From Puffinus mauretanicus (taxonomy: Eukaryota > Chordata > Aves > Procellariiformes > Procellariidae): a DNA stretch of 64,000 nt. How positions within the stretch are numbered: the stretch's first letter is position 1; each line of letters starts with the position of its first letter. The notes under the pieces were generated by a model. The model worked only from the letters and a program-made list of their open reading frames with translations, was not told where the DNA came from and ran no database searches. Shown here piece by piece: positions 1 through 12,699 of the stretch. The position numbers were made by a program, and so were the translations under genes. The stretch covers positions 62,001-126,000 of the forward strand of contig JAJKFH010003189.1 of NCBI GenBank assembly GCA_023333565.1, in the 5' to 3' direction.

Positions 1-3000
1 TTCCTTCCTGGCAAGGCAAAAGTAGCTCAGGGTCAGTGATGTTAAATCCTCCAGAGAGGTCCAGTGATAAGAGCAAATGTCTGTCCCTCAGCTGCTGTCA
101 GCAAGAAATTACCAGTTTGACTAAAGTTTCTGGCAGAATCAGTTGTGTTGGGCTATAGGTATTTGATTGCAATAGGTGAACTTGATTTTTGGTCCCTGGC
201 TCATTCAGAATTTAAGGGTGAAAGGTGGGTAGACCTTGTGTATCTAAGATGTTGATTTGCTCACAGCTGATTCAGTTATTGAGTTTTTTTGAGTGACAAA
301 GGGAAGATTTTTCTCAGAATTAAATGCTTCATGTCCAGGTCATACATAGTGCCAGTTGCTTCTTTCTTAGGTCAGCTGAGGAGGACACGGTGTGATAAGA
401 CAGGTCTTTAGATCAGACTCCACTGGGCTATGTGGTAGTTCTGAATTGCCCTGGAAATGATGAGAATGTGTTTTTCTGGTTTTGCAGGCAGTGCCTGAGC
501 AGTAGAGAACCAGATTGTGCTGTAATCTGCAGAACTACGTGTGAGTAGTTCATCGATGCCACCTTTGTGCCATAGGCACCTTCCGTTAAGCTGAGAGGGT
601 TCTTTGCTACATGGCAGGAGAACTTCTTCACCTTTAATGTTGGCAGCTGATACTTAAATGGGGACCACCACAACAAAGGTTATTAAGCTGTAATCTGGTG
701 ATGATAGGCGCTGGTTGGGATAGACTTCAATGGCTGAGGGTTGTGCATGGTGAAACTTTCACCATCTCAGTTGACCATTGATTGGTCTCTGTCTGCCTTG
801 AAATCCGGTGTCTTACTTTGATGCTTGGGCCTTCAGAGCCTGGAGGCTGATAAACCTCTGCCCAATGCTTTGATCAAGCGATGGTTTTTTGCAGAACTAT
901 TAGGAAGTGTTTCCTGATGGCTTTCTCAAAGCTCTGAGTGTTTGGTGCAATTGCACCTTAGCGTCACAGCTTTTGATTGTTTTTAAAAAAGGAAATTCTT
1001 CTCATTTTTATAGTTGAATGGTATTCTTGTGCTGGGAGCCAACCTTTCAGGGAAGGTGCAAGTGAGAAATTATACAAATAGAAACTTCATTATGAAACAG
1101 CGCTGCCCAGAAGCATGGTTTGACCAAGTATGCTGTGTCAAAAAGCACGTTTAATGTAGAGTAAGAGTCAGTGTTAAAAGCTCCTTCAGAGATGATTTAG
1201 GCTGGGTAGATGAAAATGAATGCACCTAACATGAAAGGAAACAAGAAAAATTAACTGCATTGTTAGAGTTGCCATTTGATGGTTCTTAAGGCAATTTATT
1301 TCATAAGGTATTTTTGCTACTTGAAGGAGCAAGTCTTGACACATAAGTTGGAGGGGGGGGAAAAACCCCAAGCATTATGATTAGTTTTCTCAAGTAATTT
1401 GGGGGCCGAGTACTTGTCAAGGCATTGTTTTCCGTGCTTTTTGGAACTCATTAACCATGTGCTGTTTAGAGTTCTGTATTGTTGGGTCTCAGCTTCTTCC
1501 AAATGATTTGTTTTGATTTCAAAGCAATTTGCAATATGTGGGAATAATTTTTTTTTCAGTGCAGGAAATTGATATGGAATTTACGGATAACTAATGGCAA
1601 GAATGAGCACCATGTTTAAAAGTTTGGTGTTGTAGGTTACTTCCCAGAAACCTTAAAATGAAGCAAATAGAAGTTTCTTAAGCACTTAGAATTATGTAAC
1701 TGGTAGAACACTGAACTTCACAAAAATATTCCTTGGTGCCAAGGAAAAAATGTGTGATACTCTCAGCACAAAAGCTGCCTTCTGCAGGCCTCTGCGTTGC
1801 AAGGTGCTACAGAGCTTCTCTCAGTGTACTTAATCTTCTATTTTTGTTGCCTTTAGGTATCATTGATGCTAATAAGCAGAGGTTTGATGCAGCAAAGGGA
1901 TACGGAACTGTGGGTGAATAGAGCCTGGAGTTGCTTGCTCCGGGTCTGAAGAGCTCCCACTCAGAGCAGGCTATTTCCAAAGCGAAGGAGGTGCTAAGGT
2001 GTCTGCAGGCAGGGAGGCAAGAAACTTCTTCTGATGCTGGTTCGCTGATCATAAGCACAGTTATGATCTCTAACTCGCAGGCCTGGGGAATACCTGATTG
2101 ACCCTCACTCTGCTGTTGCATGTAGTTTTTTGGATGGCCACCTCCGTGAGCCCCACAGAACCCCCCCAGACAACTCACACAGCCTGTAGCCTGTTTTGGA
2201 CAGCAGTCTATCCTCAGGAGGAAACGGGCAAGATAATGATGGTAGCCAGCTCCCAGTCCTTTCCCTAGGGCTCCTCTGATCCACGTCGGATTATTGTGTA
2301 TGCTGAGAAGCACAGATAGTGATTTCCAGTTCTGATACTGCCTGAAAATACAAGGTCATGTGCAATTAGGTCCTGTTGTATGGCAAGAGGAGAGCTGTAG
2401 CACAGCCCACCTCTGCTATTAGAATAAAAATGGAAAGCTTTCCATTTGGAAAGATTGAGCACTGTCCGTTTGCATAATTTTTCCATTGTTTGGCTCTATT
2501 TCCATGAGTTTGCGCAGAATGATCCTTGGATAACAATGCAAAGAACTGTGCCTCTTGAAATTTCTTGCCCACCTGTTCAAGAGATAGTAACTAAAAGCAT
2601 GTAGATAGCTTTAGATCTGGTTCGTATTATAGGAATTAGTGGAAATTTTTTACTCTCTAGTGTTAGAAGGGTGTTCTTTTTAATTTTTTTGTGTAAATCC
2701 TTGAGAACTGCAGTATTGGAGTGATGTTATGCCAGTGTCTGAGTGTGGGATCACATCTGTAACCTCTCAAAAGCTCAAACATGTTTTTACCTCGCTGTTT
2801 CTGAAGTTATGCATATGCTGCCTGCTATTTTACATAGTGATATATTCACACTGGGTATCTTCTCTTTAATAGCGCTTTAGGTCTATTGCATGGTGCTCAT
2901 TTTGCATCTAGAGGGTAGGAAATGCCAGAAAAAACCAGCACCTTAACTCTGATCTTTGACGTGCAGTTTGGCCGTGTAGTTTATGGCCATCATCAGGTGT

Positions 3001-3168
3001 TCATAGTAATGAACAGTAGGGACTAAACAGTGGAGATTTTATGTTGAACTTCAGTGTAACTGAGTTAAAGTTGGAGATGTAGCGGAGTTGCAGATGGACT
3101 GCAGTGTAGATGGACTAGAGGTTATGTGACTCATAGCAGGTCCTCTTATAATTTGGGCTGTGTGTGAT

Positions 3169-3190
3169 CAGATGTGTGCATACACATCTG
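3169..3190. repeat. Short palindrome, 9-bp arms
   Basis: CAGATGTGT and its exact reverse complement ACACATCTG flank a GCAT loop. Each arm contains an E-box-like CAGATG. It lies in intron 1 and no function is implied. Confidence 0.6.
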
Positions 3191-6100
3191 CACGTGCACA
3201 AAATTAGCTTGCTATTTCCAGAGTGCTACTTCATTTTTAAAACCTTAGTGTTTTATCCAACATTATGAGTTAGAGGAATTGCAGTTAATCTTACTAAGCT
3301 TTTGTGGTAGTGACTTACTGAGAATGTCTCATCTCACCAGGCAAGTTTAATAGTAATAACTTTGGCATTGTGTACCTTCCTCTCAAGCACTAGTAGCCAA
3401 AATGAGTCAAATTGATTGATTGTCTATCTCCACATTTTCTGAAATACTTAAAATGCATAAATATTTGCCCAACGTGGCCTACAAATAGGAGAAAAATGAC
3501 AAAGCTACTGAATTAGGGTACATGTAGGATATTTTGGAATCTTGCTTGACTTGAAGAAATGTGACCTTAAGACTTCCTGGATGTTTGGTTTTTTTTTAAT
3601 TGAGGGTATCACCTGGAGAACAAGGGGAATGTAAAGGAGCTGTCTTAAGTGGGTGACACTTTCGGATATCATAGTATTTGTGATTAACAAAGAGAAGGCT
3701 GCCTGGCAGGCAGGCTATGTCTTCCTCCTTCAGGTTTTAGTACTAAAAGCATAACATGATGTGTTCCCATTGGTCTGTTTTGTTGTCTTAAAGCTATACA
3801 AGTAATTTAGAAATTCAGTAAAGGGCTTTTGCTTGGGAGATGAAACCTAAGTTGACAGCAGTAGAGACATGTTTGCAATAGCTATGTGATTCTTCCCCAA
3901 GTTAAGATACGTATCCTAGTTGAAGTATTTAAAACATGTTTTAATGCTCATTGTAGCAAAATACTCGGAGGGGTTAAGATGCAAAACCCTTTGCCAGAGT
4001 ATTGGAACAGTGTAAGGACCAGTGTTTAGCCAGTTGTGCCACTTGAGTCAATTCTTGTGCGATAGACCCTTGTCCATTGTGCAAAAATTCTTGGTTTTAA
4101 ATTAATCTTTAGACATCTCTGCAGCTAGAAACCTTTTGCTGCCTGACCTAGGCAAAGGCTGAAATAATACTCTTCTGCAGCACCCTTTTTCGCCTTATCA
4201 AAACAAAAGCCATGCAATGGAGTAGCTTTGACTTAGAATACATTCTGTGAAGATGCATTTGTTCTTACATAAAGTCTGCTCCTATAAGCCTCTAATTCAT
4301 GGATGTAAACTACACTGGTGTGCAAGTGTTTGCTTATCTTGGCTAGAATAACTATCTCTAAAAGCACTCACCTTTATTAAAAGAATGGGCTTCTTACAAT
4401 GTATTAAAGAAATCTGAATTTCATCTCAGTGCTCCCGGTTACTTCTCTTGCAGAATAGTAACCGTAGCCACACTTCGTAGCTGAATGCCTTTCAGTGGCG
4501 CATTAAGCACTATAACTTGAGAGGCTAATGTCTCTTCTGTACATCTTAAGTGTCTTGTAGCTATTACTTAAATCCCTTCTAATTCGTCATTCATGTAATA
4601 ACAAAATGCCCATACCCAAATGTTCCAGATGAAGGTGCGTGGCACTTTTCGGTGAAGGTGGAAAGAAAAGGCCTTATCTGTTCTTAGTGATATTGCCACT
4701 TCAGTGGGATCTCTGCCTAACCTCGCTTTTTTTGTTGTGGCCATGTTACTCAAAGTGCTAAGAAAAAAGGCATTGAGGCTCGACTCTTGTTGAAAATTTA
4801 GTGTTCAAATTCAGTGGATGATGGTAACGTTTCTTCTCTTGTATAATTCTGTAAGTGTCAGGTGGCTGTTTCTTGAGACAACTACAGCCATGTTTAAACA
4901 ATTCTCTATAGAGGACCTGTTGCCACTCCTTTTTTTTTTTTTTGAAAGAACTTCTAAATGAAACTAGGCATTTTATATTGCTGTATGATCTCCATTGGAG
5001 CATATAAAAATGAAAGCTTTGAGACCAACATATGGAATGATTTCCATTTTTCAGTGTCTGCCAGAAGCCAGAAAGCTTATGTGCTTCAAAATTTGACTAA
5101 TATGCTTTCCGTGAAATTTAACTGATTTCCCCCCCCCCCCTGCTGGTAGCAGTCTTTCATTTGTGTGGAAGAAGCTTGGCTGCCTTTGGCCTGAAATACA
5201 GCAGTAGTGGCACTACCAGGAGAAGCTGCATAGGTGAGGTGGACTTCACTGAGGCTGTGAACATTTGGGCTTTTACATTTTGGAATCGGCTGGATTATTT
5301 TTTTTAAATTTGTTAATACTGAAGTTTGTTTTGACCCTTGGAAGTTTATGGGCAGACTCATCAGGAGCTAAAGACCAGCCTCGGTAGGTCATTGTGGCCT
5401 GTCGCTCTGGAGATCTATTTTAAATGGCAATAATAGCCGAGTTCATGGTCTTGAACCCATATCATCCATGGCTGTTCTTCAGTTGGAAAGAGATCATAGT
5501 TGTATTGGCTGCTACTAAGGAGGGATGGGATAAGAAGGCTGCTGGTCTTGGCCATTTTCTTCTGGATGTTATGGAATATCTGGCTTCTAATGCTGTTAGA
5601 GGTGATACTCTGATTTCACTGATTCGAAGCAGCCCGCTTAATGTTCAACTTGTTAATTTTCATCCAATTTGCAGCCTTATCCCATACCTACTAAGTATTT
5701 AGGTGTTCACTTTGGTTCATGTCTGTGGTGTGAGTGATATGCTTATGCTTGGGTTCTTTAAGCAGGGACCATATTTTGCCTGGAAGGGACAATTAAGTAA
5801 CATTCTGGCAATCAACAAAAGCTGTGAAGAGCCATGCTGCTTAATGCTAATGTCCATGGAGACCACAGCTAGGCTGGCTGCTGTAGGTGTGTGCTGCCTC
5901 CCTTAGCCAGGGAGCTGTAGGCGTGTTAAGTGGTGGATGAGGTCAGGTTGGGGTAAAGGTTGTGAGTAACCATCCCAAAGCATGGCATTGCCTGTTCCCA
6001 GGCCTCATGGGGGTGCAATGAAATGTCACATGGGGATATCTTCAGCACGTGCGCTATACTTGAGAACTTGCCTGCTCTCTAGGTAGGTAATGCTGCTGTG

Positions 6101-9100
6101 GGGTTAGCTCTGTGCAATGGCAGAGGCATGGAGGATGGCCTGCTTGGCCACAAAATACCTGTCATCGTGATGCTACCAGCCCTCTTCATCTGTCTTGGGG
6201 TCTCTGAGAATCCAAACCCATCTCAGGTGTCTCCCTCTTCCTTAATTTCTCTTCCTATACTGGACTGACTGAACTTTGGGTGATGACTGAGGGCCGACAT
6301 AAGGTCACCACATGTGACCTGATTGGAGCTCCTGGTGTCTCAGCCTTGTTCTCTTTCATCTTCCCCTCTGCAGCTCTCAGCTTTGAGCATGTGGATGACT
6401 TTCACCTATTTCCAAGAGAACAGTGAAGTATTTTTGACCTGCCTACTTCTAACCAATACTTGTAAGATGGCTGGCTTCTGCTATTAAAACAAAAGTAAGC
6501 TTGCTGGTGATGCTAGGGAGAGCCTCTGAGTTGTATTTCAGAAAATCTAGCAAAGCTCTGGCTGGAGGTTAGTGGACAGAAAGAAGCTCTTCAGGTGTTG
6601 GCATCTGTATCAGTTCTGTTGTATCTTTAACTCTTGCGTGCACCAATTTATTTGGGATCTCCTAGCTGTTTTGTTCAGCATGCATTATTTCATAGCTGGG
6701 GGTGTAAGTAAGTTTTGGGGGTTTTCTTCCCCCTTCCCCAAGTCACCTTGTTAAGTATAGAGTGGTGACTTCTGTACTCTAGAAAGAAGAATAGATACAG
6801 TATGTTTCCTGGAACAAACTCTGTATAAATAGTGGGTTTTGCATTGTTGTCATCTAAACTCTATTCTAAATCTTTCTATTAAAAAAAAAAATTACTATGA
6901 AGGAGGTGTTTTATGTTAGATAAACACAATGATGGCACTGCGAAGGAGATTCCCTATTCTTGGAAGGGACTTCATGTTTTTTAGACTACTTTTATGTGAT
7001 GTGATTTGTGCAACTGTAGTAATGCAGAAAAACTGAGGATGACAAAATTTAGGCTGAGCCGAAAGCCTACTATTAACACTTGGTTGGCGTGTTGAATTTG
7101 GATCTTAATTTGCAGATTAATAACTAGATTATGTCAACCTGAAATAAGAGGGTTATGGGAAATCGGCTTCTTCCAAGAAAAGTTTGTGTTTGTCATTAGA
7201 TGCTTTTATGGCCAACCAAACATTGTCTTCTGCTAGGTAGCAGCCAACAAGCTTTCTTTGGTACATGTTTAGTTGAGCTTTGTTTAGTAAAGCTATTAAA
7301 TATTGCTGTGTCACATTTACTCTGACTGTGAATTGCTACAATCTGATGTTACACGGGGTGAAAGGGATGCACAATCCAGAATTCATCATCTGTTAGGCCC
7401 TTTGTGTGGGTGAAGCGTGGCACTTGTTGAGAATAGTCTGCGGATGCTACACAAACAGGATGAGAGAGCCAGTGCAGTGCATTGTTCTAGATCTGTTGGT
7501 GAATGTAAGAGGTGCTCATCTGAAGGACACAGGGCTAGGACTGAAAGAGTCGTGTAGAAGTATGGGGGCTTTGTACAGCTTTCAATGTAAGGTAGGGCCA
7601 AAATGTTTTTTGACAACAGTAAGAGGCAGTATAATTTAGTGAATAGGATAGGGACTAAAAGTCTTCTATCTGTAATGGGTTTGTATTCATGATCCTGGAT
7701 AAATTAACATTTTTATGTAAAATGGGTATATCTTATAATAGCATAGTTGACTAAATCTGTAGGTAGAAAGCAGTTTGCTTTTTATAAATAGCATATGGGA
7801 AAGCTTTCTTTCAAAACAAATTCAACTGGTGTGTTTACAAGTACAGTATTTAAATTTGGAATAGCTGAAGAAATTGTCAAGCGAATAGCTTTCAGGCTGC
7901 TTAAGCACAAAAGCAACGAGATTTTTTGGAATAAGAACTTCTGCTTATTCCTGGTTTTTAAAAATAAAAACCTGAGCAGTTTCCTGAAGCGCCCCAGCAC
8001 AGATCCTGATGTACTGACAAGTCGCACTCCTCTGCACAGACTTTGTCTGTGAGGCAGCTGCAGCAATTCTCTAAGAGCAAAAAATAAAGCTGGGGTTGTG
8101 TAACTTAACCTGGGGGAGGAGGGGGACATTCCTGGTGTTGAAGAGAAAGCCATCAAGTCAAGGCCTGGGTATGTAGGCTTGCTGGGGGAGATGTATGCTA
8201 TGCAGGCTTCACAAATAATTCTCAGAAAGAGTGTATCGGGGAGAATCTGGGTAAGCTTCTCGTTGGAGGAGGCAAAGCTATGCCTTGCCTGCCTCGTCGT
8301 GTGAAATGTCAGAGGGATCTGCACTGATTTTGGAGCTACCCAGCTTTTTTACCTCCCACCTTTGGGACTTCTTTCTTGTACTGTCTTAATTGCTCCAGCT
8401 CCTTGTGCCCTTCTACTACAGCCACCCCAGGTCTTCTCTCCTGTGCTTTGAAGATTAGGTTCAAAATAAAGCCTCTCAGCATGGCAAAACCGGCATGTGG
8501 GATTTGATGTCAAGTGTGGAAGTGTGAAATGGCTCGCAGGCTCCGTAGCACGGCCAGGGGAACAGCCTGGCATGGCTGGCACGTTTGCAGGGCAAGATTT
8601 GGTTCTAGTAAGTTAAGACGAGGTTTAAAGTATATTACCGACATGCCTCTGAGTTCTGTTGTGCTTTGTCACCCGAAGTGCAATTACCCAGGCTATGCCA
8701 CAACAGTGAGCTTAAAACACATGGGCAGAAAGCCAAATTCTACACTTAGCAAGCACTTTAAATAGAAAACTACAACACAACTGACCTGCAGGTACCTTTC
8801 CTTTTATAAGGAAAGCGGGTGTTTCTAACTGCCAGAGGCTTTTTTGCTTTAGTTATAAATGCATTGATAAATGCTGTTGCATAACACTTATTCGCTAAAA
8901 TAATGTTTGGTCACAGCTTCATGTGATTGCCATGTAGAGTTTGAGTTTCAGGCAGAATATAAAGTCTTTTCCTGCTCTAGTTTTGTTAACCTTGTATTAA
9001 TAGATATGGTGAAAGGAATACTCAGGGCTTTCTCCAGTGACATTGTGTCAACCGTGGCAAACCACCAAAGTTCGCAGTACTAAACTGTTGAGATCATTTT

Positions 9101-12100
9101 ATAGTGTTTAAGTATGTCTGCATTGCAGCAATGGCACATTCGACCTGTCTCAAGCACAAGTAGTGGTCTGGTAGCGACAGCACGATATTTAACACCAGTT
9201 GTGAATTGACCCAGCTTACGAGTTGGTTTTGCAGCCCGTGCTTAATCCCACGTTGCCATGGTTAGACTGCTACCAGTATCCGTGCTAACGGATGCAAAGC
9301 TAGTACAGTTGCAGCTGTAAATCTGTGTGTAAGTCACAGCAGCGAGGGCCATGAAGACGTAAACTTGAGAAGCTGGTCTCGTACGGCTTCAAATGCTGAC
9401 AGTACAAAGATTCTGGTGGCTTTGTTGGTGGTAGAACTTAACCAAACCTGGCTTAACTGTTTCTGTTGGCTTATCCCATATTTTATAAGATGTAAATTCT
9501 GATCAAAGCTCTTCTTGCGATTGAAGTTGTGATGCCTTCTTTTTTGGGTCTAACACAGATGGATTGGGGGAAGGAGAGTGCTGTGCAGGTTATTTCCTTA
9601 CTTTTTTTGTTGTGAAACTCCTAGAAACTATTATCTTCTGAGGACTTAGCTGCTTGCAGAGCTCAGCTGAATTGGCCACCAGGTTTCGTGGCTGCCACAG
9701 CAGAAGAGTCTGGCAGCTTAAGCCTCACCTTGTTAAAACATGCATATAGCTATGGGGATTATCCACTTATCACAGAACTTCCACAAAGAAATAACTTTTT
9801 TTTTAAAAAGACACCTATATGGGCGTGCATTTCAAGGCCTAGCTGAGTTTGATAAGTATTATAAGAAATATTGAGTCACACTCTGCTTCTCTTGGTAACA
9901 GAAAACAAAATAGAAGGAGACTTACGTGAGTTATTGAAAGCGACAGCATAGGCGTGCATAAACCTGGTTTGGATGTATACCTCTCTGATCTCATCTTCCC
10001 CTTCATCGCCTCAGTGCCTTGGGATTTAAGCTATCAGACTTCTTCCAGCTTTACAGAAAGCCTCACTTCTAAGGGTATAATTAAAACAAATCTGTTCCTA
10101 TGAAAAGAACTTGAGATACTTAGGACAGAAGATCTCAAAGGCTACTAAAAGCTTAAAAAAAAAAGAAAAAGCCAGATTTTAAAATGACTGTTTCTGGCAG
10201 CTGATTTCCTAGAAGTCATGGTGAACGGAAGGGAAGCCCAAGATAGATGAGCTGAGGTGCTGGTGTTGATGAAGTGGTTGTCTTGGCAACTGCAGTCACT
10301 TAAATATCTCTAGGAAAATAGCTAGCAAATGTTAAGATTGAGAAATGGCGACGGGTTGACAGAAGAACCAGGAGCAATGAGCAGCTTGAGGTTTATACAG
10401 GGAATTGATTTGACTACAATAGGAAGTTGCTCTTTTCAGTGGTGGGATTGAGTGATGCAACCCTGATGGTTCTTCTCTTGTAATCACTATGTGTCTGGCC
10501 ACCCTCTTGCTGCACGAAGCAAGATCCTTGGGGAGAAACGCTGACTTCCCAGGTATATTAATTCCCAAATAGTGGCAGATGAATGTGGTGTGAATTCAGG
10601 TACTACCGGAGTGCTTCGTTTTGCAGCCCCAGTGTTGGATGGAGTCATACAAATATTGCAGCAAAACCCAGTGCAAACTAAATCCTGCATGCAAGCAGAT
10701 ACACGTATGAGAATTGTATTCCGTGTCAGAGCTAAATTGCAGAAGCTGCAACTGTGTCAGGGATTGTTTTAGGCCCTTGTAGTGCTTATCGTGGTGAGAA
10801 ATTGAGACAGCTTACCATGTGTGTTTTGCTAATCCTGATTGCACATGCAGTTTTGTGGTTCTGTAGGTAAAACTAGGAAGTTTTAATCTTTGCCTTTCCT
10901 TATGGAGCACTTAATTCTCTTTCACGTTGGCACAAAAAACAAACCCCAGAGAAAGCCTGACTGACTAAAACGAGCAGAGTTTGAGCCAATTGTTTCCTGC
11001 TGCCACAAGCATATTTGTAACTGCCAACTATGACAGGTATTTCTACAGGCACTGAATCTTAAGCAGAACACCAGGTGCTTGGAGAAGTTACAGAAGACTA
11101 AGTGTACGCTTTCTGCCTCTCACCTAATAGCTGGTTTCTGAGCTTCTCTTTGTGTAGTAACTTATGAAAAGTCATGGTCAAAAGCTTTGTTCAAATGGAA
11201 GTGGAAAACTCGTAGGCTACTTCTTGCTGCAAAAGGCAGTAAGTGGTGAAAACTGGTGATAGGATCAATTTCCTATTACATTTTTTTCTTTTTTTTTCTG
11301 GGAAAAATCCTACCCTACAGATACAGGAACAGTCACTATATATATTTTTTTTTTACCTGCATGTTTAAAAGCTACCTGGCTCTACTGGTAGTGGTCAGGA
11401 TGCTAGGCAGATGTGATGTTTCTGTGATGCAGATCCAGTTTGGCGCTCTGGTTATTTCATTCAAAGCTTTGATCATTTGACCAGCTATTTCTGCTTAGCC
11501 ACATTTTTTAGCACAGGCAAAATCTCTTCTAACTTTCTCTACTAGCAATGTAAGCCAGTGTTACAATTAATAGTTGATTGGACTTCTGAAGCCTTGCCAA
11601 ATTAGGGGGAAGTTTTCCTTGGCGAGTGACATCAGCTTCTGCAGTACTGAAATGCTAAAGTGAAAAATTGCAGTCCCTGGTGTAATGCAGATACTGATGG
11701 TAGGTTTTGTATTCGTGAGTAGCTTTTGCTGAAGGAGCAATGGCAAAAATACCTATTTAGGTTTTCCCCCTCTTTCTAGCTTATAAGCTTTTAACTTGTC
11801 TCACATCACCCTCTGACCCTTCAAGGTGTTCTTACACTGAAAGTGCTAATCTCAGATACAGGACTTCAGACTTCTTAAGATTTCTGAAACTTCGTCTTAC
11901 ACTGATCAAGAGATTAAGGTTCACAAATCACCTCTGGAAGTAGTGGTACATTTTCCAAATACTTCCTATCATGGGCAAAGAATATTTAATTTAAAAAGTG
12001 AGGGAGTATGGGATGAAACCTGGATGACCTGATGTAAACTCTTTGAATTCTCTATTTATAGTGGGATGCTCTGCTGTTTGGATCTGCTATTCTTTTTTAT

Positions 12101-12655
12101 GTCTGCTTTCACTATTTTAACAGCTAGAAGTTCCAAAAAGGCCTGGTACAATCAAAACCACCCTCTTGTCAAAATGAAGCTTGATATAGGGAGCTTTATA
12201 GACTAGGCACGTGAGTAGTCTGGGTTTTCTGAAGAGAGCATATGGTAGCTGACACTTCAGCTGGAGATGACTTGGTAATTATAGCTCCTTTGTCTGAATC
12301 CCTCTGCCATTTCATGGGGCTAATGGCAAATTAAGCTGCTCTTTGTAGATGCAAGGAAGGCAGCCTGCTAAAAATATTTGGTTTCTGCACATCTTTAATT
12401 ATTCTATCAAACTTGCACTGGTCCGAAAGCTTGGAGTCCAAGGTATGAGGTCAAAGTGGTTAAACTCGTGTAAAATGAGTGAGTAGTCCTACCACCGGTG
12501 ACAAACCTTCTGAATGGAGAAGGACCTCAATTCTCTCACTGATCTGTTTTAGGACAGGACAAGGCAAGCCTGTTGTTAGAGACCTTTATTTTTTTTTCTC
12601 AAGTTTCAGGTGGTAGCTGGTTACTGAAATCAGCAGAGAATTGCTTACTTAGGTG

Positions 12656-12699
12656 TTTCATTGTGATGGTCTGGCTGTTTCGTTGTGATGATCTGGCTT
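12656..12699. repeat. 22-bp tandem duplication
   Basis: Two adjacent 22-bp units (12656-12677 and 12678-12699) share 19 of 22 bases around a core of TTGTGATGRTCTGGCT. This is a small local duplication in UBE2R2 intron 1, with no sign of function. Confidence 0.75.
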
